From an uncultured Selenomonadales bacterium (lineage in GTDB: Bacteria > Bacillota > Negativicutes > Acidaminococcales > Acidaminococcaceae), in contig OMWZ01000009.1 of NCBI GenBank assembly GCA_900314855.1, positions 29,549 to 93,548 on the forward strand: a DNA stretch of 64,000 nucleotides. Reading direction: 5' to 3'. Of the stretch, positions 33,117-41,127 are shown in pieces; position 1 is the stretch's first letter, and each line of letters begins with the position of its first letter. The notes beneath the pieces were generated by a model that saw nothing but the letters and a program-made list of their open reading frames with translations, was not told the origin of the DNA and searched no databases. The position numbers and the translations under genes were made by a program.

Positions 33117-33842
33117 ACGGCGCATTTCATGCGCCGCCATTGACAGCCCCGCCCGTCTTTGCAAAAGGTAATCAAGGCGGGAAAGCCACAAAATGGCTTC
33201 CCGCCCATTTCAATTTTGCAAGGGAGAACGCTCCCAAATTAAAAAAAGTGCGGCCAAGCACTTTGAGGGATTGGCCGCCTTGTCTGCCCGTTCAGCGGGA
33301 CGGAGGGCGGCGGTCAAGGCCGGGTATAAAACCGTTCATTTCAGCCTTGACGGTTGCCCGCTGTCCTGCTACTTTTCCGGGAGTGTGGCCACAGCTTCGG
33401 GACATTTTGTCCACAAGTCGGAGCGTAGGACGAGGGACGGGGCTTTCATATACCTGCCGCCGTTCTCTGAAACCAGCCCGATTTTTTGTTCATTCCCATT
33501 CACAAAAATTCAGCCTGTTTTCCTGCCGGAGCAAACGGGGCGCAAAAAGCACCGCACCCCGTTTCCCCCGTCAGCCACGCCAGCAGGTATAACACACTAC
33601 ACTTTGCTTCGCAAAGTCGTGTGCCAAATGGGGGCTTTGCCCCCTTTGGAAACCCCCACAAGAAAAGGCGGTACGCTACCCCTCCACGGGGCGCATACCG
33701 CCTTTTCTTGTTATCCAGCCCTCCGGCTGTATCGGTTGAGCAAAAGTCAGCATGGGATTGGTGTGATATCTTTAATTATGTGAAACTCCCGGATGGCATT
33801 CCCTTACTTTTCCAAAAATCAGACAGGAGTCTTTCTTTTCCC
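33117..33842. other. Non-coding right end of the element with hairpin cluster
   Basis: No convincing gene is present in these 726 bases. Just after the ABC-F stop is GGCGCAT TTC ATGCGCC (33119-33135), and then a 12-13-bp hairpin (GGCGGGAAAGCCA with TGGCTTCCCGCC, 33176-33205). Near the end lie ACTTTGC TTC GCAAAGT (33601-33617) flanked by CACAC and GTGTG; CCAAA-T-GGGGGC TTT GCCCCC-TTTGG (33624-33649); and a 16-bp pair (33658-33673 with 33696-33711, ACAAGAAAAGGCGGTA and its complement). The cluster is a candidate oriT. Open frames here have no family resemblance. Confidence 0.6.
33757..33783. repeat. Right junction (attR) of the mobilizable element
   Basis: The core copy ATTGGTGT (33757-33764) is followed by the right arm (33766-33783, ATATCTTTAATTATGTGA), which is the inverse of the left arm in 17 of 18 positions. 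The second NSS gene starts 60 bases later. This fits attR = element end plus core plus right attB arm. Confidence 0.65.
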
Positions 33843-35213
33843 ATGGGTACCACTACGTTTTCCTCTCGTCTCGGATTCATCCTCGTCTCCGCCGGCTGCG
33901 CCATCGGTCTCGGCAATGTATGGCGGTTCCCCTTCATCACGGGGAAATACGGCGGCGCTTCCTTCGTCGTCCTTTATTTGATCTTCCTGGCCCTCCTCGG
34001 CCTGCCCATCATGGTCGCGGAATTCGCCGTGGGCCGCGCCAGCGTTCACAGCCCGGCCAAGGCCTTCAACGTCCTGGAGCCGAAGGGCACGTACTGGCAC
34101 AAGTACAAATACATCATGATTGCCGGCAACGTGCTCCTCATGATGTATTACACGACCATTTCGGGATGGATGTTCTACTACTTCTATAAAATGCTCACCG
34201 GCGCTTTTGAAGGCAGGACGCCGACCCAGGTCGAAGCCGTCCTCGGCGGCCTGCTTCAGGATCCCCAGACCATGACAGCCCTGCTTCTCTTCGTCATCCT
34301 GCTGGGCTTCTTTGTCTGCTACCTGGGCGTCCAGGCCGGCGTGGAACGCATCACCAAGGTCATTATGAGCCTGCTCCTCCTCCTCATTTTCCTCCTGGCC
34401 ATCAACTCCCTCCTCCTGCCAGGCAGCGAGGCTGGCCTGCGCTACTATCTCTTTCCGGACTTTACGCGCCTGAGCCAGTACAGCTGGAACGAAGTCATTT
34501 TCAACGCCATGGGGCAGGCCTTTTTCACCCTGAGCATCGGCCAGGGGTCCCTGTCTATTTTCGGCAGCTATATCGGCAAGGAAAAGCGCCTCACGGGCGA
34601 AGCCATCTGGATTATCGTCCTCGACACGTTCGTGGCCCTCATGGCGGGCCTCATCATTTTCCCGGCCTGCTTCAGCTACGGCATCAACCCCGGCGCCGGC
34701 CCGAACCTGCTCTTCGTGACGCTGCCCAACGTATTCAACCACATGTTCCTGGGGCGTTTCTGGGGCAGCCTGTTCTTCCTCTTTATGATTTTCGCGTCCC
34801 TTTCGACGGTCATCGCCATCTTCGAATTCATTACCGGCTGTTTCGTGGAACTGACGGGGCTGGACCGCAAGACCATCATCCGCCGCGCCATTCCGGTCCT
34901 GTTTCTCCTCTCCCTGCCCTGTGCCCTGGGCTTCAACGTGTGGAGCGGTTTCCAGCCCTTCGGCCCCGGTTCGGGCGTCCTCGACCTGGAAGACTTCATC
35001 GTCAGCAACAATCTGCTCCCCCTGGGCAGCATCGTCTACATGACCTTCTGCACGTCCCGCTACGGCTGGGGCTGGAAAAACTTTATCCAAGAGACCGACA
35101 CGGGCAGCGGTCTGCGCTTCCCCAAATGGCTGCAGGTCTACGTCACGTACATTCTGCCCCTGATTGTCCTGTACATCCTCGTCAATGGGTATATGGCCAC
35201 CTTCGGGCATTAA
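33843..35213 (+). CDS. Sodium-dependent NSS (SNF) family transporter, copy 2
   Basis: This 456-residue paralogue of the transporter at 23.6 kb is similar along its whole length (same GFILVSAGCAIGLGNVWRFP start, YYTTISGWMFYYFYK, AFFTLSIGQGSLSIFGSY and C-terminal FNVWSGFQPFGPGSGVLDLE). Differences cluster in loops and in one helix around residues 125-150. It should import an amino acid with Na+. The ATG has AGGAG about 13 bases upstream, a rather long spacing. The upstream promoter region may have been separated from the gene by the insertion. Confidence 0.92.
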   Translation: MGTTTFSSRLGFILVSAGCAIGLGNVWRFPFITGKYGGASFVVLYLIFLALLGLPIMVAEFAVGRASVHSPAKAFNVLEPKGTYWHKYKYIMIAGNVLLMMYYTTISGWMFYYFYKMLTGAFEGRTPTQVEAVLGGLLQDPQTMTALLLFVILLGFFVCYLGVQAGVERITKVIMSLLLLLIFLLAINSLLLPGSEAGLRYYLFPDFTRLSQYSWNEVIFNAMGQAFFTLSIGQGSLSIFGSYIGKEKRLTGEAIWIIVLDTFVALMAGLIIFPACFSYGINPGAGPNLLFVTLPNVFNHMFLGRFWGSLFFLFMIFASLSTVIAIFEFITGCFVELTGLDRKTIIRRAIPVLFLLSLPCALGFNVWSGFQPFGPGSGVLDLEDFIVSNNLLPLGSIVYMTFCTSRYGWGWKNFIQETDTGSGLRFPKWLQVYVTYILPLIVLYILVNGYMATFGH

Positions 35214-35222
35214 AGGAAAGAG

Positions 35223-35270
35223 GTCCCGACCGTTTTGTTCCAAACGATACAATCCGGCCGGGACTTTTTT
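35223..35270 (+). terminator. Terminator of NSS copy 2
   Basis: Stem GTCCCGACCG with CGGCCGGGAC (9 of 10 pairs), a loop of 22 bases, then six Ts, 10 bases after the stop. Confidence 0.85.
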
Positions 35271-35309
35271 CATTTTCCCAAAAATTGTGCCCTGTTTGTG
35301 AAAAAACAC

Positions 35310-35337
35310 TTTACAGGCGCGTCCCACGTGGTAGTAT
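35310..35337 (+). promoter_or_regulatory. Promoter of the 35.4-kb metQ
   Basis: TTTACA (35310-35315), a 16-base spacer and TAGTAT (35332-35337) lie 53 bases before the ATG. Confidence 0.65.
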
Positions 35338-35390
35338 AGGAACAAGTATCAATACCATATCAATTTGGTAGGTTAAGGAGGAATTATCGT

Positions 35391-36215
35391 ATGAATCTCA
35401 AAAAAGCACTGGTGTCCCTGGTGGCACTGTCCTTGCTGGCCGTCGGCATCGCCGGCTGCGGAAGCAGCGGCAAGAAGGCAGGTGATAACAGCGGCAAGGT
35501 CATTAAGATCGGCGCCACGGCAGGACCGCACGCACAAGTCGCCGAGGCCGTCGCCCAGGAAGCGAAAAAACAGGGTCTGAATGTCAAAGTCGTGGAATTC
35601 TCCGACTACGTGACGCCCGACAAGGCCCTGGCCGAAGGCGAACTGGATTTGGCCAGCTACCAGCACAAACCCTTCATGGAAAACTTCAACAAAAACAACA
35701 ACGCCCATCTCGTGGATATCGGCCCGACCATCCTCATGCGTATGGGCATCTACAGTGACAAGGTCAAGGACCTGAAAGCCCTTCCTGCCGGCGCCACGGT
35801 AGCCATCCCGAACGATCCGACCAACGGCGGCCGCGGTCTCCTGCTCCTTCAGAAAGCAGGGCTCCTGAAACTCAAGGAGGGCGTGGGCTTCAAGGCCACC
35901 GTGAAAGATGTCGTGGACAATCCGCACAAACTGGTCTTCAAGGAACTGGAAGCGGCCCAGCTGCCCCGCAGCCTGAAAGACGTCGACCTGGCGGTCATCA
36001 CCATGAACTATGTCATGAGCGGCGGCCTGGACGTGAAAAAGCAGGGACTTTTCTGGGAAGACAACCAGGAACCCCTGGCCGTCATGATTCTCGCCGTCGA
36101 CGGCAAGAACAAGGACAACGCGGACTACCAGAAGATTGCCAAGCTCTTCCATTCCGACGCCGTCAAGAAATACATCGCCGATACCTTCAAAGGCACCATC
36201 GTGCCGGCAGAATAA
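35391..36215 (+). CDS. MetQ/NlpA-family substrate-binding lipoprotein
   Basis: The lipoprotein has lipobox GIAGC (lipidated Cys23) and the full MetQ pattern: IGATAGPHAQVAEAV, VEFSDYVTPDKALAEGELD, ASYQHKPFMENF, IPNDPTNGGRGLLLLQ and LPRSLKDVDLAVI. It has 274 residues and, like the copy at 11.3 kb, is a single-gene unit with its own promoter and terminator and no adjacent ABC ATPase or permease. AAGGAGG is well placed before the ATG. It probably feeds the MetNI pair elsewhere or has a private role; the ligand is undetermined. Confidence 0.88.
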   Translation: MNLKKALVSLVALSLLAVGIAGCGSSGKKAGDNSGKVIKIGATAGPHAQVAEAVAQEAKKQGLNVKVVEFSDYVTPDKALAEGELDLASYQHKPFMENFNKNNNAHLVDIGPTILMRMGIYSDKVKDLKALPAGATVAIPNDPTNGGRGLLLLQKAGLLKLKEGVGFKATVKDVVDNPHKLVFKELEAAQLPRSLKDVDLAVITMNYVMSGGLDVKKQGLFWEDNQEPLAVMILAVDGKNKDNADYQKIAKLFHSDAVKKYIADTFKGTIVPAE

Positions 36216-36289
36216 TCCCGCGGACAGACAAGCGCCGGCCACCCGGTGCGACGGCACTCCCGCGGCCGCCCGGTCCTGTGCCTGGTTCT

Positions 36290-36334
36290 CCCGGAGACGG
36301 ATACACTCCCCGTCCCCGGGCTTTTTCTTTTTTT
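36290..36334 (+). terminator. Terminator of the 35.4-kb metQ
   Basis: A two-part stem (CCCGG with CCGGG, GACGG with CCGTC) encloses a 9-base loop and is followed by a long T-rich run, about 75 bases after the stop. Confidence 0.8.
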
Positions 36335-36355
36335 CACAGACAGGGCGCGGTTCCG

Positions 36356-36364
36356 TGTTATAAT
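36356..36364 (+). promoter_or_regulatory. Extended -10 promoter placed 10 bases before the hydE ATG
   Basis: TG-T-TATAAT (36356-36364) is a perfect extended -10 element, and the expected start point (about 36371) is only 2-4 bases from the hydE ATG. No TTGACA-like -35 is at the right distance, which an extended -10 does not need. Confidence 0.6.
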
Positions 36365-36373
36365 CTAACTGCT

Positions 36374-37480
36374 ATGGATATACAAACGATTTTGCAAAAG
36401 GATCAACTGAATAAGGAAGACCTGGTCTTTCTCCTGGGCCGGACGGACCGGGCAGAATGTCAGGCCCTCTACGAGGCGGCCTACCGAGTCAAACTGGAAT
36501 ACATCGGCAACGTGGACTATTACCGTGGTCTCCTGGAATTTTCCAACCGCTGCATCAAAAACTGCCTTTATTGCGGCATCCGCCGGGATAACACGGAAGT
36601 CGCGCGGTTTGACACGCCGCGGGAGGACATTCTCCAGATGGCCCGCTGGTGCTTCGAGAACCAATACGGATCCCTGTGTCTCCAGTCGGGGGAGCGGCAG
36701 GACGAAGCCTTTATCGCCTACGTGGAAAGCCTCATCCGGGATATCAAGCGCATCGGAGGCGGCGCCCTGGGCCTGACCCTGTGCTGTGGCGAGCAGACGG
36801 AAGAAACGTACCGCCGCTGGTATGACGCCGGCGCCCACCGGTACCTGCTCCGCATCGAGACGAGCAATCCCCGCCTTTACGCCACGCTCCACCCGCAGGA
36901 CGGACACCACCAGTGGCAGGTCCGCAAGGACTGTCTCGCCGCCCTGGCCCGCACGGGCTGGCAGGTCGGCACGGGGGTCATGATCGGCCTGCCCGGCCAG
37001 ACCCTGGAAGATCTGGCCGATGACATCCTTTTCTATCAGGAAAACAACATTGCCATGGTCGGCATGGGTCCCTACGTGGTCCATCACAACACGCCGCTGG
37101 GCAACGAAGTCACCGCCGCCGGCAGGGACACGCGGCGCGACCGGGAGGAACGGCTGCGCCTGGGCATCAACATGGTCGCCGCCACGCGCCTGTATCTAAA
37201 GGACGTGAACATCGCCGCCACCACGGCCCTGCAGGCTCTCCATCCCCTGGGGCGGGAAATGGCCCTGAAAGCCGGGGCGAATATCCTCATGCCCCTGGTG
37301 ACCGTCCAAAGATACCGCACGCAATACCAGCTCTACGACAATAAGCCCTGCCTGGAAGACAGCCAGGACGAATGCCGCCATTGTCTCGCTGGCCGCGTCG
37401 CCTCCATCGGCGACCGCGTCGGCTGGGGCGAATGGGGGGACTCGCCGCACTTCTTCAACCATCTGGGCGACAAGGGATAA
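36374..37480 (+). CDS. hydE: [FeFe]-hydrogenase maturase HydE (radical SAM)
   Basis: HydE helps build the diiron subcluster of the [FeFe]-hydrogenase H-cluster. The radical SAM motif is C-X3-C-X2-C at residues 60-67 (CIKNCLYC). HydE-like hallmarks include LEFSNRC before it, RYLLRIETSNPRLYATLHP in the middle and the VGMGPYVVHHNTPLG motif. The protein has 368 residues, normal for HydE. BioB/HydE family relatives such as methylornithine synthase PylB are an alternative, but the sequence pattern favours HydE. No ribosome binding site precedes the ATG, and the promoter lies so close that the message may be leaderless. hydF and hydG are not in the window. Confidence 0.88.
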   Translation: MDIQTILQKDQLNKEDLVFLLGRTDRAECQALYEAAYRVKLEYIGNVDYYRGLLEFSNRCIKNCLYCGIRRDNTEVARFDTPREDILQMARWCFENQYGSLCLQSGERQDEAFIAYVESLIRDIKRIGGGALGLTLCCGEQTEETYRRWYDAGAHRYLLRIETSNPRLYATLHPQDGHHQWQVRKDCLAALARTGWQVGTGVMIGLPGQTLEDLADDILFYQENNIAMVGMGPYVVHHNTPLGNEVTAAGRDTRRDREERLRLGINMVAATRLYLKDVNIAATTALQALHPLGREMALKAGANILMPLVTVQRYRTQYQLYDNKPCLEDSQDECRHCLAGRVASIGDRVGWGEWGDSPHFFNHLGDKG

Positions 37481-37530
37481 CCGTTTTTCTTTCCCTTTCG
37501 GCGCTCCCACGCCTGCCCCACACAAAAAAC

Positions 37531-37561
37531 GCTGCCGCCGGAACCAAGTTCCGGCGGCAGC
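37531..37561. terminator. Bidirectional terminator between hydE and yitT
   Basis: A perfect 13-bp stem (GCTGCCGCCGGAA with TTCCGGCGGCAGC, 5-base loop) lies between convergent genes. The T-run is strong on the minus strand (six Ts) and weak on the plus strand (GTTTCGCTTT). Confidence 0.88.
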
Positions 37562-37601
37562 GTTTCGCTTTGTCTAGCGATCAGAGGCCCGCGCGGGCCC
37601 G

Positions 37602-38459
37602 TCAGGGAATCCGCTTGATGACCCGGCCGCCTTGCACCTCCCGCACGTCGAAAACGGACAGGAAGGCCTGGGGATCAATGTCATGGACCGTCGTCTTCAG
37701 TTTCTGGATTTCCAGGCGGCTGACGACGCAATACAGCACATCCTTGTCATCCTTCAGGAATCCGCCCTGGCCGTGCAAATGCGTGACCGCACGGTGCAGG
37801 TCGTGGACAATGGCGTCGGACACGGCTTCAAAATTCGTCGTAATGATAAAGATCCCTTTCGACGAATCAAGGCCTTCCGACACGGTGTCAATCAAGCGGG
37901 AACAGATAAAGTATGCCATGAGCGAATACAATGCGCTGTTCCAATTAAAGACCAGGCCTGCGCAGCCCATGATGAAGATGTTCATGAAGAGGACCAATTC
38001 GCCGACAGAAAAGGAGGTATTGTTGTCCAGGACGATGGCCAGGATTTCCGAGCCGTCCGTCGACCCGCCGCAGCGGATTACGATCCCCACCCCGATTCCG
38101 ATGAGGATCCCGCCATAGATGGTCGCCAGGAGGGGATCGATGGACACGGGAGCCATACGGGAAAAGAAAGAGCTGCAGACCGCCACCACGACAATGGCAT
38201 AGGTCGCCGCTGCCGCGATGCCCCTGCCGAGCCGCCGGTACCCCAGGTAGAAGAAGGGCAGGTTGAGCAGCACCACGAGAAGACTGAACGGAATGCCCAA
38301 CAGATGCTGCAGCATCAGGGAAATGCCGATCACGCCGCCGTCGATGACGTGGTTCGGCACGAGGAACAAATCCAGTCCAGCCGTGTAAATGACGGCGCCC
38401 AGTGTCAATCCCAGGACTTTGAACAGGGTATTTTTACAAAGCAGTTGTTGGTTTGCCAT
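37602..38459 (-). CDS. YitT-family membrane protein (DUF161/DUF2179)
   Basis: The 285-residue protein has about five membrane helices in its N-terminal two thirds and a soluble C-terminal DUF2179 domain (GIFIITTNFEAVSDAIVHDLHRAVTHLHGQGGF-type region, residues about 205-235, then VLYCVVSRLEIQKLK). This matches the YitT/YqfU/YpjC family of unknown function, common in Firmicutes. The ATG at 38459 begins MANQQLLCKN; the upstream ribosome binding site is weak (AGGGAAGA). Confidence 0.88.
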   Translation of the reverse strand: MANQQLLCKNTLFKVLGLTLGAVIYTAGLDLFLVPNHVIDGGVIGISLMLQHLLGIPFSLLVVLLNLPFFYLGYRRLGRGIAAAATYAIVVVAVCSSFFSRMAPVSIDPLLATIYGGILIGIGVGIVIRCGGSTDGSEILAIVLDNNTSFSVGELVLFMNIFIMGCAGLVFNWNSALYSLMAYFICSRLIDTVSEGLDSSKGIFIITTNFEAVSDAIVHDLHRAVTHLHGQGGFLKDDKDVLYCVVSRLEIQKLKTTVHDIDPQAFLSVFDVREVQGGRVIKRIP

Positions 38460-38663
38460 TTTCGAACGTCTTCCCTCTTCCTGAAAAATTCCCGTCGCGT
38501 GGCAGGTCCCCTTGACCTTCCCATACGGTCGCAAAAGTGTAGTTTCAGTATAGCAAAAAGTGGATGTTCGTTTTTGAAAATTTCTTGAATTCTGTAACGG
38601 CCACGCCCTGCGGGTAAAATCGAGGAAATTCTGTAACAAGCCAAAAAGTCTGGTCCCGCAGCA

Positions 38664-38692
38664 TTGACGAACCGCGCGGGAAATCCTATAAT
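38664..38692 (+). promoter_or_regulatory. Near-consensus promoter of nrdJ
   Basis: TTGACG (38664-38669), a 17-base spacer and a perfect TATAAT (38687-38692) point toward nrdJ. It is the best promoter match in the window. Confidence 0.9.
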
Positions 38693-38705
38693 GAGACTTG
38701 CGAGA

Positions 38706-38753
38706 CAACTATAGATTGTGTGTCAATACAATCATACACACAATATACAGAAA
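38706..38753 (+). promoter_or_regulatory. Tandem NrdR boxes
   Basis: Two 16-base stretches fit the NrdR consensus ACACWATATATWGTGT: CAACTATAGATTGTGT (38706-38721, 13 of 16) and ACACAATATACAGAAA (38738-38753, 12 of 16). Their starts are 32 bases apart, three helical turns, the spacing typical for NrdR pairs. They lie just downstream of the predicted start point, where bound NrdR would block transcription. Confidence 0.7.
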
Positions 38754-38773
38754 ATAAGCAAGGAGTGGTCATC

Positions 38774-41005
38774 ATGAGCAACACGGAAACCGCTAATGTC
38801 GCCCCGTCGGAAAAATGGTACGAAAATTTCCTGAGCCAGACGCTGTTGGACAAAAAATATTTTCACGAAGGCGAAGATTTTGACGGCTTCGTCGATCGCG
38901 TCACGGGCATTTTCAGCCCAGAGCTGGCGCCGAAATTTCGCCAGTGCCTTCTGAAGGGCGAATTTTTCCCCGCCGGGCGCAGCCTCTACGGCGCCGGCAG
39001 CAAAGGTAAATTCCGCGCTTCCATGAGCAACTGCTACATCCTTCCCTGTCCGGAAGACAACATCGAATCCATTTTCGATGTCAACAAGAAGATGGCCCGT
39101 ATTTTCAGCTATGGCGGCGGCTGCGGCGTCAATATCTCCCGGCTCCGCCCGAAAGACTCCAAGGTCAACAACAGCGCCCGCACTTCGTCCGGCGCCGTGT
39201 CCTTCCTGACCCTGTTCAACGCCACGGGCAGCGTCATCGGCGTCCACGGCAGACGGGCCGCCGAAATGGTTGCCTTATCGTGTGAACACCCGGACATCGA
39301 GGAATTCCTGAAAATCAAACAGACGGACCACAAGCTGGAAGCCATGAACATTTCCATGCTCCTGACGAGCAAGTTCATGGACGCCATCAAGGAAGACAAG
39401 CCTTTCGAGCTGCATTTCGACGTGCCCGAAAGCAACGAACGAATCCGCAAGACCATCGACACTCGCAAATTCTACCGTGAATTCTGCCAGACCCAGTGGG
39501 ACTACGGCGATCCGGGATCCATCTTCATCGACCGCGTCCGCGGCTACAACCTGCTGAGCGGGTATCCGGAATACGTCATCGACGTGTCCAACCCCTGCGC
39601 CGAATTCTACGGCAATGCCTATAACAGCTGCAATCTGGGTTCCATCAACTTGTACCACATGGTCGAAGACAAATTCTCGCCCCACGCGGCCATCAACTAC
39701 GCCAAACTGAACCAGACCGTCGATACGGCCATCCGCAGCCTGGACGAAATCCTGGATTACGGGTACGACATGCAGCCCCTGGACGAGAACCGCCGCTGCA
39801 TCGACGACTGGCGCTCCATCGGCCTGGGCATCATGGGGCTAGCCGACATGTTCGTCGCCCTGGGCCTGCGCTACGGCAGCCCGGAAAGCCGCAAGACCGC
39901 CGGCGACCTGATGAAGTCCATCCTGAAGCAGGCCCTGATCACGAGCTGTGACCTGGCCCGCACGAAAGGCCCCTTCGGCAGATTCGACTGGAACAAGACG
40001 AGCAAATCGCCCCTGGTCCAGCTCTTCCCGGAACTGCACGACCGCATCAAGAAATACGGCCTGCGCAACGGCACGCTGCTTTCCATCGCCCCGACGGGCT
40101 CCCTGTCCCTGCTGGCCGGCGGCTTCAGCGGCGGGGTGGAACCGATTTACCAGATTTCCATGCAGCGCACGACCCACAGCCTGGAAAAGGAGCACAAATC
40201 CTTCCGTGTCTTTGCCCGGAGCATCCAGGACCTGCTGACCTACCACGGCCTGCCTTTGGACACGCCGGACGCAGAAGTCAAAGTCCGGTTCCCCTTCGTC
40301 ATCGAGTCGCACGACGTCCTGCCCGCGGACCGCGTGGAACTGCAGAGTGTCCTCCAGACCTATGTGGACAACGCCATCAGCTCCACGGTCAACCTGAAAG
40401 AATCGGCCACGGTGGAGGAAATCGAACAGATCTACATGATGGCCTACGAAAAAGGCTGCAAAGGCCTGACGGTCTTCCGCGACAACTGCAAGCGCGGCTC
40501 CATCCTGGACGCCACGGAAAAGGACGATCCCATCATCCTCGACTCCGTTTCCCCGTCCAAGCGGCATGACATCCGCCGCATCGACGGCTCCACGTACCGC
40601 CAGAGCTCGGCCTGCATCAAGAATTTCTATATCACCGTCAACAAGACGGAAGCCGGCCAGATTTTCGAAGTGTTCACGAACTTCTCCGGCGGCTGCACAG
40701 CCAACGTCGATACCATGACCCGCCTCATTTCGCTGCTCCTGCGCTGCGGCGTCAAGGTCGAAACGATCATCAGCGAACTGCGCGAAGCCAAGTGCCGCGG
40801 CTGCCAGGAGCTGCGCAAGCAGGGCCAGGACGTTTCCCTGTCCTGTGGCAACGCCATTGCCGACGCCATCGAGGCGGCCTACCACGGCACAACGAAAAAG
40901 AGCCCTGTCGGAGGCCTGTCCTGCCCGGAATGCGGCAGCCCCCTAGTCTCGGAAGGACGCTGCTTCAGCTGCCCGAACTGCGGCTTCTCCAAATGCAGTA
41001 ACTAA
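38774..41005 (+). CDS. nrdJ: Class II (adenosylcobalamin-dependent) ribonucleotide reductase
   Basis: The enzyme reduces ribonucleotides to deoxyribonucleotides using a B12-derived radical. The 743-residue protein has the NrdJ barrel with GGGCGVNISRLRP (near residue 115), NPCAEF followed by NSCNLGSINLYHMV, and APTGSLSLLAGGFSGGVEPIY. It is followed by a TSCPD domain (FSGGCTANVDTMTRLISLLLRCG) and a C-terminal zinc ribbon (CPECGSPLVSEGRCFSCPNCG). No NrdB partner is needed. AAGGAG lies before the ATG. Regulation by NrdR is supported by the tandem boxes upstream. Confidence 0.95.
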   Translation: MSNTETANVAPSEKWYENFLSQTLLDKKYFHEGEDFDGFVDRVTGIFSPELAPKFRQCLLKGEFFPAGRSLYGAGSKGKFRASMSNCYILPCPEDNIESIFDVNKKMARIFSYGGGCGVNISRLRPKDSKVNNSARTSSGAVSFLTLFNATGSVIGVHGRRAAEMVALSCEHPDIEEFLKIKQTDHKLEAMNISMLLTSKFMDAIKEDKPFELHFDVPESNERIRKTIDTRKFYREFCQTQWDYGDPGSIFIDRVRGYNLLSGYPEYVIDVSNPCAEFYGNAYNSCNLGSINLYHMVEDKFSPHAAINYAKLNQTVDTAIRSLDEILDYGYDMQPLDENRRCIDDWRSIGLGIMGLADMFVALGLRYGSPESRKTAGDLMKSILKQALITSCDLARTKGPFGRFDWNKTSKSPLVQLFPELHDRIKKYGLRNGTLLSIAPTGSLSLLAGGFSGGVEPIYQISMQRTTHSLEKEHKSFRVFARSIQDLLTYHGLPLDTPDAEVKVRFPFVIESHDVLPADRVELQSVLQTYVDNAISSTVNLKESATVEEIEQIYMMAYEKGCKGLTVFRDNCKRGSILDATEKDDPIILDSVSPSKRHDIRRIDGSTYRQSSACIKNFYITVNKTEAGQIFEVFTNFSGGCTANVDTMTRLISLLLRCGVKVETIISELREAKCRGCQELRKQGQDVSLSCGNAIADAIEAAYHGTTKKSPVGGLSCPECGSPLVSEGRCFSCPNCGFSKCSN

Positions 41006-41027
41006 AAAACCATATGGGAAACAGCGA

Positions 41028-41058
41028 CCGCGCCACCTTCGGGGGCGCGGCCCTTTTT
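41028..41058 (+). terminator. Terminator of nrdJ
   Basis: Stem CCGCGCC with GGCGCGG (loop about 9 bases) followed by CCCTTTTT, 22 bases after the stop. Confidence 0.85.
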
Positions 41059-41127
41059 CATAGTTCACGCTTTTTTTACTGTTTTTCTCCCCTCACCGCG
41101 CTACAATCATAGTTGGTGATTTTTGCG

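Larger units (their letters stand above)
25012..33764. mobile_element. Integrated mobilizable element with serine recombinase and ABC-F resistance gene
   Basis: The segment of about 8.75 kb is bounded by the 8-bp direct repeat ATTGGTGT and separates two paralogous NSS genes. The left half, on the minus strand, carries mobility functions: serine recombinase, TnpW, MobV relaxase, a RepA_N-like protein and a Cys-rich VLP protein. The right half, on the plus strand, carries cargo: P-loop kinase, XRE regulator, GNAT acetyltransferase and an Lsa-like ABC-F gene. Base composition is clearly more AT-rich than the host, most strongly in the kinase and ABC-F genes. No type IV secretion genes are present, so transfer would need a helper element. 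Confidence 0.85.
38460..38773. other. Divergent control region between yitT and nrdJ
   Basis: This 314-base non-coding stretch holds the nrdJ promoter and NrdR boxes (listed separately). AATTCTGTAAC occurs twice on the plus strand, at about 38588-38598 and 38630-38640, about 42 bases apart, and might be an additional regulator site. No riboswitch is recognised despite the B12-dependent enzyme downstream. Confidence 0.5.

Noticed and set aside
33193..33783. Open frames of 160-200 codons in the right end of the element
   Set aside because: They run through the hairpins and across the element boundary, have no good ribosome site and show no recognisable domain.
24996..33783. The 18-bp inverted repeats as terminal inverted repeats of a DDE transposon
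   Set aside because: No DDE transposase is present, the repeats lie outside the 8-bp direct core and the recombinase is of the serine type; they fit the two arms of attB better.
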